DNA of 64,000 bases from Serratia sp. PL17 (GCF_017832355.1 NZ_JAFIBY010000010.1:62001-126000); one strand, 5' to 3'; counted from the stretch's first letter, positions 16,741 through 26,843 are shown. The notes: generated by a model not told the origin, from the sequence alone. Made by a program: numbers and translations.

Positions 16741-17547
16741 GTACTATTGACTTCAAATTTAACATTAATGAACTTACTAATTTCTTACTGCTAAGGTTCT
16801 ATCGTTAAATGTACAGGTTTAACACAGATAATATTGGGTTAACTCAATCCTCCCTCTATTTACCAGTTTAGACTTTAGGCCAATCTCAATACTCGAAGAT
16901 TTGGCATATTAAACAGGTACATCTCCCCTCGCGATATAGACTCTTTGATGCGTGGCCTCACTTCCGTTGCGATCTTGTTGCACTGTCTTGAAAAATGATC
17001 GCAAACAAATAACAATTAAAACATGGCCTTACATCATCGCGTTTTGGTTCACACCCTGCGATTGTAGATACTGACTACGTGGCCTTAAAGCGTCATATAA
17101 TGAGAGTGTTGTTTTCTCTACATTAATGGCCCATACAAAAATCACTTCGTGGCCTTTATCGCAAAAATAACTCTATCAACTTAACTTTAATACTTTCACT
17201 ATTAACAGCAAGCTATTGTTTCGCTGCTGATGATTACTAATCTACTTGTTTTGATAGGGGTGTCAATACTGTTTTTAATAACATGTTTTTAATGACATGT
17301 CTTTATTAACAGTATTCATATTAATCATCAGTTAAACATCGCTGAGTGCATATTTTTTACCAACATGATCTCTTCAGAGGGTATCGGTTATGTTGGTTTT
17401 CCGTGTGGAAGGAGGCAGCAGCAGAGGGATTTTCCCGTTCCGCCAGTGAGGAAGAATGAGGGCGGCAGAGGGGGGGATATTTCGACGATGAACGCTGTCG
17501 GCGTCTGACACAGCCCACTGCAGGTGCAACGGGCTGTTTTCACAACA
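16738..17547. other. 810-bp gene-free region with short direct repeats and a nested palindrome
   Basis: No credible protein gene on either strand. It holds four near-copies of (A)CGTGGCCTT at 16951, 17022, 17078 and 17148, spaced 56-71 bp, and a composite inverted repeat at 17228-17330. A long-loop inverted repeat (ACCAACAT...ATGTTGGTTTT, 17359-17400) ends the region. Its function is unknown; a small RNA or an operator array is possible. Confidence 0.55.
17228..17330. repeat. Nested imperfect palindrome
   Basis: Outer arms TGATGATTA (17228-17236) and TAATCATCA (17322-17330) are exact inverse complements, and inside them AATACTGTT (17265-17273) and AACAGTATT (17308-17316) are again exact, with further pairing inside (AACATG / CATGTC..TT). 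The whole is about 103 bp and very A+T-rich. Confidence 0.75.
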
Positions 17548-17853
17548 TCACGGCTTGCTGATAAAGCGTGCCAGCCTTTGGTGTAACTGAGTGTTTTCTT
17601 TGCGTAGATGCTCGATCTCATCCAGCAACGTCAGCGTCACCGCAATGCCGGGCCAGTCGAGTGCCAGCTCGCGATGCAATTGCTCGGCGCGATGAAAAGT
17701 GATCAGTGCGCGATCGTCGAAGATCCACTCTTCAGTTGTGAGATCACGCGGTTGAATCATGCCTAACCCAACGATTTCAGTGAGTTCATCTTGTGTTACG
17801 CCGGTGTGCAGGCAAAACTCGGTTATGGTGAAAGTTACTTTTACGTTAGCCAT
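17548..17853 (-). CDS. cbpM: Chaperone modulator CbpM
   Basis: 101 aa when started at 17853 (MANVKVTF). CbpM binds the J domain of CbpA and inhibits its co-chaperone and DNA-binding activity. The sequence has the MerR-like HTH start ([27 protein letters not shown]) and a C-terminal helical part ([20 protein letters not shown]). The chosen start overlaps the cbpA stop by 8 nt (ATGGCTAA), the usual cbpAM coupling; a longer form starting at 17883 inside cbpA has no support. Confidence 0.92.
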   Translation of the reverse strand: MANVKVTFTITEFCLHTGVTQDELTEIVGLGMIQPRDLTTEEWIFDDRALITFHRAEQLHRELALDWPGIAVTLTLLDEIEHLRKENTQLHQRLARFISKP

Positions 17854-18781
17854 TTTGCTTACTCCACTCTTTACGTGGATCAAAGGTCTTCTGAGCTTCT
17901 GCCAGCTGTTGCCACAGTGCAGCGCTTTTCTCGTCCGGTTTTGGTGGCATCATGACTTTGATCACTGCATATAAATCCCCGGTTTCTTTTTTCCCGACCA
18001 GGCCTTTTCCCTTGATGCGCAAACGCTGCCCGGTTTGGCTGCCGGCAGGGATGGTCAACAGAATACTGTCTTTTAGGGTCGGTACGGGGACCTTGGCACC
18101 TAAGGCCGCTTCCCAAGGCGTTACCGGCAGGACGATCTCAAGGTTGTGCCCGACAATGTCGAACAGCGGATGAGGAGCTATGCGGATAATCAGGTAGAGA
18201 TCGCCGTTAGCGCCGCCGTCAGTGCCTGGTGCACCCTGGCCTTTCAGGCGAATACGCTCACCATCACCAACGCCGGCAGGGATTTTCACATTAAGGGTTT
18301 TAGGAATTTCCTGCTCTACCATGCCGAACGCGTTATACACCGGCAGGCTATAGCGAATAGTGCGGGTTTGCTCTGCCTGTGTTTCTTCCAGGAAGATAGC
18401 GACTTCCATTTCAATATCTTGGCCGCGCATGCCTTGGCGCCTTTGGCGATGTTGCTGAGCACGTGCATGTTCACCGAACATAGAGGAAAAGATATCGGAA
18501 AAGTCTTCAGCGCTGTGGGCATTGCCATGGCCATGCTGTGTCTGGCGGCCAAAGTTGGGGTCGTTACGGTGTTGCAGAAGTTGATCGTATTCAGCACGTC
18601 GTTCGTCGTCTTTCAGTACTTCATAGGCTTCGGCGACCAGTTTGAATTGTTCCTCGGCATTTGATTCGGTACTGACGTCGGGGTGATATTTTCGCGCCAG
18701 CCGGCGATAGGCGGTTTTGATTGCCTTAAGATCGTCTGACGGCTTAACCCCTAAAATGGCATAGTAGTCCTTGAATTCCAT
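17846..18781 (-). CDS. cbpA: Curved DNA-binding protein / DnaJ-like co-chaperone CbpA
   Basis: 311 aa (E. coli 306). An N-terminal J domain with the HPD motif at residues 33-35 stimulates DnaK; a linker rich in H, Q and R (about 75-120) follows, then the two beta-barrel peptide-binding domains of type II J proteins. There is no zinc finger, which separates it from DnaJ. It also binds curved DNA in stationary phase. It is coupled to cbpM, which sits immediately downstream. Confidence 0.95.
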   Translation of the reverse strand: MEFKDYYAILGVKPSDDLKAIKTAYRRLARKYHPDVSTESNAEEQFKLVAEAYEVLKDDERRAEYDQLLQHRNDPNFGRQTQHGHGNAHSAEDFSDIFSSMFGEHARAQQHRQRRQGMRGQDIEMEVAIFLEETQAEQTRTIRYSLPVYNAFGMVEQEIPKTLNVKIPAGVGDGERIRLKGQGAPGTDGGANGDLYLIIRIAPHPLFDIVGHNLEIVLPVTPWEAALGAKVPVPTLKDSILLTIPAGSQTGQRLRIKGKGLVGKKETGDLYAVIKVMMPPKPDEKSAALWQQLAEAQKTFDPRKEWSKQNG

Positions 18782-18918
18782 AGCGTTATCATCTCACTTC
18801 AATTTTTCGTCAGGGGAAATCGTTGAGCCTGCATTGGGTGAAACTTTACTTATAGTAGGGCAGTTGGCTGCCGAAGTACCAACCTAATTGTGTGGCTGGG
18901 CAGCCAAATGTCAGAGAA

Positions 18919-18940
18919 AGCGGAGCGGGGTAGCTCCGCT
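18919..18940 (-). terminator. Hairpin downstream of hdeD
   Basis: AGCGGAGC / GCTCCGCT 8-bp stem with a 6-nt loop, 7 bp past the hdeD stop. No T tract, so termination is uncertain. Confidence 0.5.
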
Positions 18941-18946
18941 GAGAGA

Positions 18947-19516
18947 TCATGCGCGTTTCAGCTGCCGGGCAACCTGGAATAAGCTGAACGAGCTGAACAG
19001 CATTTCGATACCCACAATGGTGGTGACCAGTACCACTGATGTCATTGGGTCAGCGCTGAACAACAGCCAGGCAATGGCCAGATCCAAAATGCCAATCACA
19101 AATTGCAGCCAGCTTCCCGGAAGCTCGCGCAGTTTATATCCGGCGATCAACCGTACAATCCCACCCAATGCAAACAAGACGGCGAGGTAAACCGCCATGG
19201 CGAAAATACCGACTGCAGGGTGGGTGATAAATACGTAGCCGATAATAAGATAAGCCACCCCGAGCAGAATGCCGCCGATCATCGGCCAGGTATTTTGCAG
19301 CCGGTTGGCAATCATACCGAAAATAAGTGCAAAGCCGCTTAGCAACAAGAAAATACCCACGACCACACTGATCGCCGCGCCGGAGGCAAAGGGGCTGAAC
19401 AGGCAGAAAAGGCCGCCCAATAGCAACAATATTGAGATGATTAACAGCGGGGTACGTTGTTTCTTTAAACTCTGTTCATCGATAATCAACGAATGACGAT
19501 GGCCCATGTTTAGCAT
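18947..19516 (-). CDS. hdeD: HdeD-family acid-resistance membrane protein
   Basis: 189 aa, six predicted membrane segments in three pairs (LLIISILLLLGG..., MIGGILLGVAYLIIGY..., FVIGILDLAIAWLLF...), matching the DUF308/HdeD family. In E. coli HdeD contributes to acid resistance at high cell density; the mechanism is not known. The start at 19516 is supported by AGGGAG 9 nt upstream. The hdeA and hdeB partners are not present here. Confidence 0.88.
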   Translation of the reverse strand: MLNMGHRHSLIIDEQSLKKQRTPLLIISILLLLGGLFCLFSPFASGAAISVVVGIFLLLSGFALIFGMIANRLQNTWPMIGGILLGVAYLIIGYVFITHPAVGIFAMAVYLAVLFALGGIVRLIAGYKLRELPGSWLQFVIGILDLAIAWLLFSADPMTSVVLVTTIVGIEMLFSSFSLFQVARQLKRA

Positions 19517-19726
19517 GATAGAACTCCCTTGTTTTGAATGTCCTGTACAGTTTCACTGACAATTATAGTGGAACACGCCACTTTGGGGATGATGCTTCGA
19601 AACGGCATCTATTTTGTTGGGATCCAAAAGAGCTGTGTGGGTGGATTCCATAAGGTTTTTCATGGCAGACGTGCCAGAATAGATAAAAGCCAATGCGGCT
19701 ATGTTGACTGAGATAATAGATACCCA

Positions 19727-21496
19727 ATGATAGACCGCTCCCGCTTACTGAAATTTTTGCTGCCTTATCTCTGGCCCAAAGATAATCTGAAGTTACGTTA
19801 TTACTTGGTTATCGCCTTTGTTTTCATGGTGATATCTAAGGTAAGCACGACGTTAGTCCCCCTGGCGTACAAAGCCATGATCGACGCCTTGAGCGGCGAA
19901 ACGGCCAAAATGCTGGCCATACCCATTGGTTTGATCCTGGCTTATGGCGTTGCGCGCGTTGGCGCGGCGTTATTTGAAGAGCTGCGCAACGTGATGTTTG
20001 TGCACGTCAGTCAGAATGCTACCCGGTTGTTAGGGCTGCGAGTGTTTAGGCAGTTGCATGCGCTGAGCCTACGCTTTCATCTGGAGCGCCAGACTGGCGG
20101 GCTATCGTTATCGATTGAACGGGGTACTCAGGCCGTAGCGACAGTGCTTTCGCGGTTGTTGTTTTCCATTTTCCCCATCCTGTTTGAAATCACCCTGGTG
20201 TCGGTGATTATGTGGCATTTGCTAAACGGCTGGTTTGCTCTGGCAATTTTAGCGACGGTCGGCTGCTATATTCTGTTCACCGTGATGGCGGTCAGTTGGC
20301 GTACGCGTTTTAGACGCGAACTCAACCAAGCCAATGCCGATGCCAATACCAAATCTATCGACAGCCTGCTCAATTATGAGACGGTCAAATACTTCGGTAA
20401 CGAAGACTTTGAGGCAGACCGTTTCAACATGTCGCGCCGCTTGTATGAATACGCCGCGATTAAGAACCAGTTCAGTTTTACCGCCCTCAACCTCGGGCAA
20501 ACCGCCATTATCTCTATCGGGTTGATCGTGATGATGGCGATGGCGGCACAGGGTATCGTGCAGGGGCGGATGACGGTCGGCGACTTTGTGTTGGTGAATG
20601 CCTATCTATTGCAACTCTATCAGCCGCTCAACTTCTTCGGCTTTATTTATGCTGAAGTTAGGCAGGCGTTGATCGATATGGAAAACATGTTCGATTTGCT
20701 GCAGGAAGAGCAGGAGATTGTCGATAAACCAGATGCAGCGGCGCTGCGGTTGAAAGCCGGTGAAGTGTGCTTTGATTCGGTCAGTTTTGGCTATGATGTG
20801 CGCCGTCCCATCCTGAAAAATGTCAGCTTTACCATTCCAGCGGGCCACACGGTGGCTGTGGTGGGGGCCTCGGGTGCCGGCAAGTCTACGCTGTCCCGGC
20901 TGTTGTTCCGTTTCTATGATGTGAACAATGGCACCATTTCGATTGACGGCCAGGATATCCGCAGTTTGAAGCAGGCCAGTCTGCGTGGGGCGATTGGCAT
21001 CGTGCCGCAGGACACCGTGTTATTCAACGATACGCTGGGCTACAACATCGGCTACGGTAAAACGGGCTCAAGCCAGGCAGAGATCGAACGGGCAGCCAAA
21101 TTGGCGCATATTCATGACTTTATCGTCAGTCTGCCCGACGGGTATGAAACCCGAGTGGGTGAGCGTGGGCTTAAGCTTTCCGGTGGGGAAAAACAGCGGG
21201 TAGCGATTGCTCGCACTATCCTGAAAAACCCCGCGATTCTGGTGTTTGATGAGGCAACCAGTGCACTGGATACCCAGACTGAACGCGAGATTCAGGCGCA
21301 CTTGCGCGAGGTGAGCCGCGATCATACGACGCTGGTCATTGCGCACCGCCTGTCCACGGTCGTTGATGCTGATGAAATCATCGTGCTAGAGGCGGGGGAA
21401 ATCGTCGAACGTGGGCGGCATGAGGCCTTGCTGGCCAGCAATGGCCGCTATGCCGCCATGTGGCAAAACCAATATAACGACGAACAGCAGCCCTGA
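19727..21496 (+). CDS. Atm1-type ABC exporter (fused membrane and ATPase domains)
   Basis: 589 aa half-transporter acting as an inner-membrane homodimer. The N-terminal ~310 aa form a six-helix ABC exporter domain; the NBD has Walker A GASGAGKST, Q-loop PQDTVLF, signature LSGGEKQRV, Walker B ILVFDEATSALD and switch histidine IAHRLST. Features such as the N-terminal DNLKLRYYLVIAF, VSQNATRLLGLRVFRQLHALSLRFHLERQTGG and the NYETVKYFGNE segment are typical of the Atm1/ABCB7/HMT1 group, which export glutathione-bound metal or sulfur species. Monocistronic; a terminator follows. Confidence 0.9.
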   Translation: MIDRSRLLKFLLPYLWPKDNLKLRYYLVIAFVFMVISKVSTTLVPLAYKAMIDALSGETAKMLAIPIGLILAYGVARVGAALFEELRNVMFVHVSQNATRLLGLRVFRQLHALSLRFHLERQTGGLSLSIERGTQAVATVLSRLLFSIFPILFEITLVSVIMWHLLNGWFALAILATVGCYILFTVMAVSWRTRFRRELNQANADANTKSIDSLLNYETVKYFGNEDFEADRFNMSRRLYEYAAIKNQFSFTALNLGQTAIISIGLIVMMAMAAQGIVQGRMTVGDFVLVNAYLLQLYQPLNFFGFIYAEVRQALIDMENMFDLLQEEQEIVDKPDAAALRLKAGEVCFDSVSFGYDVRRPILKNVSFTIPAGHTVAVVGASGAGKSTLSRLLFRFYDVNNGTISIDGQDIRSLKQASLRGAIGIVPQDTVLFNDTLGYNIGYGKTGSSQAEIERAAKLAHIHDFIVSLPDGYETRVGERGLKLSGGEKQRVAIARTILKNPAILVFDEATSALDTQTEREIQAHLREVSRDHTTLVIAHRLSTVVDADEIIVLEAGEIVERGRHEALLASNGRYAAMWQNQYNDEQQP

Positions 21497-21505
21497 CGAT
21501 ACACA

Positions 21506-21529
21506 TCCCCAGGCGGCTTAGCCTGGGGA
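21506..21529. terminator. Bidirectional hairpin between the ABC exporter and tautomerase genes
   Basis: TCCCCAGGC / GCCTGGGGA 9-bp perfect stem, 6-nt loop, 10 bp after the exporter stop and 11 bp before the end of the convergent gene. Confidence 0.7.
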
Positions 21530-21539
21530 ATCACAAGGG

Positions 21540-21929
21540 TTAAAGATCGCCGGTCAGGTACTGTGCCACGCCATTACCGAAACTCCAGTCGCCCTTGCTG
21601 TTAGTGGTAATTGAGACCATCAAGTCATTGCCTTCAATCCCGCAGCTTTCCCGCAGTTCACGGCTGAGTTCAGCATAAAATCGCTGTTTCTGTTCTTCAG
21701 GCCGCGGGCTGGTGATCACCCGAACGACCACCAGATTACGAGTGCGGGTCAAATTAAGGCCCGTGTCTTCTATCACCAAATGGTGAGCTTTGTTTTCATG
21801 AACAATTTGGTAGCGATCGCGCTGCGGCACGTCGAAGGCGCTGAGTACGGCACGGTGGGCGGCGTCGAGCAGCGTTTTCAGTTCGGCTTCATTGCGGCCC
21901 TCGATAACGTCAAAGATAAGTAATGGCAT
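21540..21929 (-). CDS. Tautomerase-family protein
   Basis: 129 aa of the 4-oxalocrotonate tautomerase/MIF superfamily. Choosing ATG 21929 gives the diagnostic Met-Pro start (MPLLIFDVIEGR), where Pro1 is the catalytic base after Met removal; AGGA lies 8 nt upstream, while the ATG at 21935 would put a residue in front of the proline and have a 2-nt spacer. The length fits the two-beta-alpha-beta long-chain group. Substrate unknown. It is divergent from a LysR regulator (147 bp apart), a common pairing. Confidence 0.87.
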   Translation of the reverse strand: MPLLIFDVIEGRNEAELKTLLDAAHRAVLSAFDVPQRDRYQIVHENKAHHLVIEDTGLNLTRTRNLVVVRVITSPRPEEQKQRFYAELSRELRESCGIEGNDLMVSITTNSKGDWSFGNGVAQYLTGDL

Positions 21930-22076
21930 TTTCATAATCCTGTCAGTGAGTTAATGATTTCATGGAGGTGCAGGGCAGCGTTTTATCATCGCCTTTGAGA
22001 GCCCATCTTAGCCATGCACCCCTGTGGGAAGAAGCGCTATACTTGAATTCATTGTTTATATAACTGAACAGTCACG

Positions 22077-23021
22077 ATGAAAAAACCCAAAATAGAAACC
22101 TTGTGGACCCATTTGCACTGGCTCACCGTATTGGCTGAACAGGGTAGCTTTACCCGGGCGGCAGAGCGGCTGGATGTCAGCAAAGCGGCAATGAGCCAAA
22201 AAATTAAAGAGATCGAAACGCTGGCCGGGGTGCCATTGGTACAGCGTACCACCCGCAGTGTCAGACTGACCGAGGCGGGATTGAGGTTGGTGGAAGAGCT
22301 ACGCCAGCCTTTTGCGCAAATAAAGCAGAGTTTTTCTGGTATTTGTGATGCCGGCGGGCCACTACGTGGCACTGTTCGGGTGACAGCGCCGGTGGCGTTT
22401 TCTCGCCAGCAATTGGTACCGCGAATTACCGGTTTTCTGCATGCCAACCCTGAGGTGCGGGTCCAGCTTGAGGTTTCTGATCGACTGGTGTCATTAACCA
22501 CCGAAGGGTTTGATTTGGCCATTCGCCACAGTGATAACTTGCCCGAAACGCATGTCGCCTGGCGCCTTTGTCAGACTGAAACGCTGGCGGTGGCGTCGGC
22601 AGACTATGTGAAACGTCAGGGGATGCCGCTATCGCCGAACGATCTGCAGGTGCATCAATGTCTTTATTACCCGCGTAAAGGGGAACAGCCCGGCTGGCGT
22701 TTTGTCACCAAACACCCACAGCAAGGCAACGTGGAAAAGGTTCACGTGCCCGTCAGTGGCCCGTTTGCGACCAATAACAGCGAATCGATACGGGATGCGG
22801 CCACTGAAGGCTTGGGGATTGCTCTGCTGCCGGACTTTAGTGCACAACAGGCGCTGGCAGACGGAAGGCTAATAGAGGTACTGCCTGATTGGCGGCCGGT
22901 CAATGCCTTTGCAGACAGCCTTTATGTCGTACGGCCCTATGCGCCCCAGGTGTCGCGAGTGGTAACGGAATTCAGTCATTATTTGCGCGGCGCGTTTGCC
23001 GACGGATTTTTCATCCGTTGA
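22077..23021 (+). CDS. LysR-family transcriptional regulator
   Basis: 314 aa. The N-terminal winged HTH covers about residues 12-72 (LAEQGSFTRAAERLDVSKAAMSQKIKEIE), and the C-terminal effector-binding domain follows. The pattern RTTRSVRLTEAG and the IRHSDNLPE segment place it in the CrgA-like group. It is divergent from the tautomerase gene and probably controls it. Confidence 0.9.
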   Translation: MKKPKIETLWTHLHWLTVLAEQGSFTRAAERLDVSKAAMSQKIKEIETLAGVPLVQRTTRSVRLTEAGLRLVEELRQPFAQIKQSFSGICDAGGPLRGTVRVTAPVAFSRQQLVPRITGFLHANPEVRVQLEVSDRLVSLTTEGFDLAIRHSDNLPETHVAWRLCQTETLAVASADYVKRQGMPLSPNDLQVHQCLYYPRKGEQPGWRFVTKHPQQGNVEKVHVPVSGPFATNNSESIRDAATEGLGIALLPDFSAQQALADGRLIEVLPDWRPVNAFADSLYVVRPYAPQVSRVVTEFSHYLRGAFADGFFIR

Positions 23022-23590
23022 TAATTCAGCCGTGATAAATCGTCCCAATCACCCCTGCAAAGCATTGTGGTCGGGTGTATTGCTGTGATTCACGTCACGC
23101 TACAGGTATTTTTACGATTCAGTCACGTTAATGTAATGTCCGGTGAATGGCTTACCCAATGGAGTTAATGAATAACGTTAATGCTGGGTAAATGGCATAA
23201 ATTCAATAGATAAAAATGATTCGAAATATCGACGCGTTAAATTAAATAATAAACAAATCTAACATGTGAAACGTTAATATATTTATGAAAGTGACAAGCC
23301 AACGCAATTTGATGGCGTAAAGAGTACCGGTTGAGAGATGTAAATAGAGAAATAACAGTGCAGTAAAATAAACAATGTTAATAATAACCCACCTGTAATG
23401 TACCCACTTTCAAGATTTCCTGGCCGCCGCCATAGCCCAGTTGACAGCCCGCTCGCTTGCGATAAATTTAAATCGTTAACATATTAACAACAACCTCGAA
23501 AAAAGAATGGCCCGTTATTTTGGCTTGTCACTCAGGGGTTGCGAACAAGCAAATCGTCATTTATGAGCTTACTAACAGGCAGAGCACATC
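23022..23590. other. Intergenic region upstream of the MFS-moaF pair
   Basis: 569 bp without a credible gene. It holds a CRP-like site (23084-23099) and is otherwise A+T-rich. Confidence 0.5.
23084..23099. promoter_or_regulatory. CRP-like site
   Basis: TGTGA-TTCACG-TCACG matches the TGTGA-N6-TCACA consensus at 9 of 10 positions. It lies about 490 bp before the MFS gene, farther than usual for direct activation, so its target is uncertain. Confidence 0.4.
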
Positions 23591-24856
23591 ATGAAGAAAT
23601 CGACGGGGTATGGTTCGGGAGTCAATGAAGAAAACAGATTACTGGTGATTCTCTTTTTCGTTTTTGGCTGCGTTTTTGTTGATCGTTTAACCATATCTTT
23701 CTTATTCCCTATGATTGCTGCCGATTTGCAGCTGAGTAATGTGCACCTTGGCACGTTGTCTGCCGTATTGGCGCTGACCTGGGCATTGTCGGGAGCAGGA
23801 TTAGGCGCGATTGCCGATCGTTTTAATATCCGCAAGCCCATGCTCATTGCCTCTATTGTGGTGTTTTCTCTCTTTTCTGCCTTGTCGGGGTGGGTTAACG
23901 GTTTCGCCATGTTGCTGATATTCCGTGCGTTGATGGGGATTGCTGAAGGGCCCGTATTGCCGATTGCACAGTCATTGATGGTAGAAAAATCACAACCGCA
24001 GCGGCGTGGATTCAATATGGGATTGATCCAGGGGGCCGCACCGGGGTTATTGGGGGGCATTATCGCGCCGCCGCTCATTATTTATCTGGCTCAAAAGTGG
24101 GGCTGGAGCATGGCTTTCCATCTGACAGCCTTACCGGGGATTATTCTGGCCTGGTTAATTTATAAATATGTCGACGGCAAAAAGAATCCGTCTTTTGTTG
24201 ACGAACCCGCGGCAAAAGATCGGTTGGAAAAGGCCGCTTACATCGAGCTGTTCAAAATTAAAAACGTGGTGTTGTGCATCCTGATTTCTTGCGTATTCGT
24301 CACCTGGTTTATGGTCATTATTACTTTTACGCCCAGTTTCCTGGTGACCGCGCGTGGCTTCAGCGAAGGGGCAATGGGCGGCATCATGAGCGCTATCGGC
24401 GTGGCCTGGGTTTTCTGGGGCGTTGCGGTGCCGGCAATTTCAGACCGCATCGGCCGTAAACCGACATTAATTTTCTTCTCACTGCTGGCGATTTGCTGCC
24501 CACTGTTTCTGAGTTACGTCGATAACCTGTGGCTTTTGGGTGGGTTGGTGTTTCTGTCGTATACCGGTTTGGGCTGCTTCACCTTGTTTATGGCGACGAT
24601 CCCTTCAGAAACCGTATCAAAAGCCCGTATTGCCACCGCGCTGGGACTGGTGATGGGCATTGGTGAAGTCATTGGTGGCTGCCTGGCACCTTTTACCGCA
24701 GGTTTTATCGCCGATCGTTATGGCTTGGTCAGTGTGATGTGGCTGGCAGCCATTGGGGCTGCTTGCGCCGTGGTCTTAAGTTGTTTTCTCGATGAAACGG
24801 CTCCCGCAGTGGTTAGCCGAAGAACGTTGAAAAGTCAGGGTGTCGCCGACGTCTGA
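23591..24856 (+). CDS. MFS transporter, anion:cation symporter (ACS)-like
   Basis: 421 aa, about 12 membrane spans. MFS signatures: GAIADRFNIRKPML between TM2 and TM3 and AISDRIGRKPTL in the second half. Overall shape resembles the ACS and aromatic-acid symporter groups that import carboxylates; the substrate is not assigned. A MoaF-family gene follows 37 nt downstream, so the pair is probably one transcript, with uptake of a substrate and a MoaF-type partner. Confidence 0.83.
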   Translation: MKKSTGYGSGVNEENRLLVILFFVFGCVFVDRLTISFLFPMIAADLQLSNVHLGTLSAVLALTWALSGAGLGAIADRFNIRKPMLIASIVVFSLFSALSGWVNGFAMLLIFRALMGIAEGPVLPIAQSLMVEKSQPQRRGFNMGLIQGAAPGLLGGIIAPPLIIYLAQKWGWSMAFHLTALPGIILAWLIYKYVDGKKNPSFVDEPAAKDRLEKAAYIELFKIKNVVLCILISCVFVTWFMVIITFTPSFLVTARGFSEGAMGGIMSAIGVAWVFWGVAVPAISDRIGRKPTLIFFSLLAICCPLFLSYVDNLWLLGGLVFLSYTGLGCFTLFMATIPSETVSKARIATALGLVMGIGEVIGGCLAPFTAGFIADRYGLVSVMWLAAIGAACAVVLSCFLDETAPAVVSRRTLKSQGVADV

Positions 24857-24893
24857 AACAGTCTTTTGCCCCCTATACGCAAGGAGAACGAGC

Positions 24894-25703
24894 ATGTCTT
24901 TAAATCCGTCAGTATTGAACCAGAACGCCGAGCCAGAGTGGAAGAACTATGACGATTTCGCCAGGGGGATTGATACCAACCGCCTGCCACCGACCCAAGA
25001 CTGGCGTGGCAAAACGTTGCAGATGGTGTTTGAACAGGGTGAAGAGATGACGTTGCATTTCAGTGCCGATCAACAACGGCTGCACTGGACTTGGCAGGGA
25101 GAACAAGGGGAAGACGCTTACGAGGAGGTACGTACTTGCCCATCACAATACTTCTTTAATATTCCTTTGCAGAAACCGGGAAATGAATGCCTGACATTGG
25201 TGCTCAACGCGGATAGCGGGCGGGTGTTGATGGTGCGTAGCACGCTGTTGCCTGAACAACAGGTGACGAATGGTTCCCGGTTGGGCCAAACATTCAGTGT
25301 GGGTCATCGGGTGGATATTACGCCGAGCGGCTTGGCGCCGCACCTGACCCGTGAGCTGCTTGGCTACCGTACGTTGAATATTTACAGCCCCAACCATTAT
25401 TACGAACATTTCTACGTGAATACTGAGCGCTATGCCTGGCAGAATCTGCGCGGTGAGCAGTTTGGTCACGGTGATATGGATTACGCCACATACTATAAAT
25501 TTGCGGAAGAGCAGTATTTGTTCACCTTCCGTGAAAAGATTATCCCGGTTTGCTCGGTGTTCTTTTTCGACTTTACCCTTGGCCGCTGCACAGGGATATT
25601 TCTGGGTCTGGATGCCGCCGGCAAGGTGCTAGTGTCCCCCGCCGGCGCTTTCATTCACAAGATGAGTTACAACAGCTACCCCGATGGGGTACAACCGCTG
25701 TAA
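24894..25703 (+). CDS. MoaF-family protein
   Basis: 269 aa matching the MoaF family, made of two beta-rich halves (N-terminal QDWRGKTLQMVFEQGEEMTLHF; C-terminal YYKFAEEQYLFTFREKIIPV). Despite the name, the Klebsiella moaF gene belongs to a monoamine-regulated locus and not to molybdopterin synthesis, so no cofactor role should be assumed. The start at 24894 has AAGGAG 8 nt upstream; an earlier in-frame ATG at 24840 overlaps the MFS gene. Biochemical function unknown. Confidence 0.75.
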   Translation: MSLNPSVLNQNAEPEWKNYDDFARGIDTNRLPPTQDWRGKTLQMVFEQGEEMTLHFSADQQRLHWTWQGEQGEDAYEEVRTCPSQYFFNIPLQKPGNECLTLVLNADSGRVLMVRSTLLPEQQVTNGSRLGQTFSVGHRVDITPSGLAPHLTRELLGYRTLNIYSPNHYYEHFYVNTERYAWQNLRGEQFGHGDMDYATYYKFAEEQYLFTFREKIIPVCSVFFFDFTLGRCTGIFLGLDAAGKVLVSPAGAFIHKMSYNSYPDGVQPL

Positions 25704-25712
25704 TCAGCGGTT
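25693..25712. terminator. Hairpin spanning the two convergent stop codons
   Basis: AACCGCTG-TAAT-CAGCGGTT, an 8-bp perfect stem. The moaF stop TAA (25701-25703) is in the loop and the lldD stop (25704-25706 on the minus strand) directly abuts it, so a single hairpin ends both genes with no spacer. Confidence 0.65.
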
Positions 25713-26843
25713 ACTCACCAGAGAGTCGGCGTTAATGTCCGCGATGGTTTTCGCACCGATCAACGTCATGGCGACGCGCATTTCTTTATCGATCAGTTCG
25801 AGCAGGTTGGCGACACCCGCCTGCCCGGCTGCCGCGAGGGCATAGGCAAAGGCACGCCCCAGCAATACACCGTCTGCGCCCAGTGCAATCATGCGTACCA
25901 CGTCCAGCCCATTGCGAATACCAGAGTCGGCGAGGAGTGTAATATCGCCTTTCACCGCGTCGGCAATCGCTGGCAATGCGTGGGCCGTCGATAACACGCC
26001 GTCGAGCTGTCGGCCACCGTGGTTGGAGACCACAATGCCATCGGCACCGAATCGCACTGCATCCTTGGCATCTTCGGGATCCAGAATACCCTTGATGATC
26101 ATTGGGCCTTGCCAGAACTCACGGATCCAATCCAAATCCTTCCACGAGATAGAGGGATCGAAATTGGCGCCTAACCAGCCGATATAATCTTCGAGGTTGG
26201 TCGGTTTGCCGCGATATGCCGAGACGTTGCCCAAATCATGCGGCTTGCCGCACAGCCCGACATCCCAGGCCCATTGTGGATGCGTCACGGCCTGCAGTAT
26301 GCGTCGCACGGCAGCATTGGGACCACTCATCCCTGAGTGTGCATCACGATAACGCGCGCCAGGCACGGGCATATCGACAGTAAATACCAGGGTTTTTACC
26401 CCTGCAGCTTTAGCGCGCTCCAGCGCATTGCGCATAAAACCCCGATCTTTCAATACATACAGCTGGAACCACATCGGTCGATCGATTGCCGGTGCCACTT
26501 CTTCAATGGGGCAGACTGAAACCGTAGACAGGGTGAAGGGAATGCCTTTCTGCGCCGCGGCTTTGGCTGCCTGCACTTCACCGCGGCGGGCGTACATTCC
26601 CGTCAGCCCGACGGGGCCGAGGATCACCGGCATTGCCAGTTTTTCACCAAACAGGCTGGTTTCCAGACTGAGGTCTGACATATTTCTCAGTATGCGCTGG
26701 CGCAGGGCAATACCTGCAAGATCTTCGGTATTGCGTCGTAGCGTATGCTCCGCGTAGGCTCCGCCGTCAATGTAATGGAACAGAAAAGGCGGAAGCTTAG
26801 CCTGTGCTGCGGCCCGGTAATCGGTTGATGCGGAGATGATCAT
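25704..26843 (-). CDS. lldD: L-lactate dehydrogenase, FMN-dependent
   Basis: 379 aa membrane-associated flavoenzyme oxidising L-lactate to pyruvate and passing electrons to the quinone pool. It is highly similar to E. coli Lld[20 protein letters not shown], the catalytic-histidine motif [11 protein letters not shown], and the FMN-phosphate region [20 protein letters not shown]. It is about 17 aa shorter than E. coli LldD at the C terminus (ends SLVSNR). It follows lldP by 34 bp in an lldPD unit; no GntR-type lldR lies between them. Confidence 0.95.
   Translation of the reverse strand: MIISASTDYRAAAQAKLPPFLFHYIDGGAYAEHTLRRNTEDLAGIALRQRILRNMSDLSLETSLFGEKLAMPVILGPVGLTGMYARRGEVQAAKAAAQKGIPFTLSTVSVCPIEEVAPAIDRPMWFQLYVLKDRGFMRNALERAKAAGVKTLVFTVDMPVPGARYRDAHSGMSGPNAAVRRILQAVTHPQWAWDVGLCGKPHDLGNVSAYRGKPTNLEDYIGWLGANFDPSISWKDLDWIREFWQGPMIIKGILDPEDAKDAVRFGADGIVVSNHGGRQLDGVLSTAHALPAIADAVKGDITLLADSGIRNGLDVVRMIALGADGVLLGRAFAYALAAAGQAGVANLLELIDKEMRVAMTLIGAKTIADINADSLVSNR

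Noticed and set aside
17388-17621. 77-codon minus-strand frame overlapping the end of cbpM.
   Set aside because: No homology; overlaps cbpM in another frame and lacks a ribosome site.
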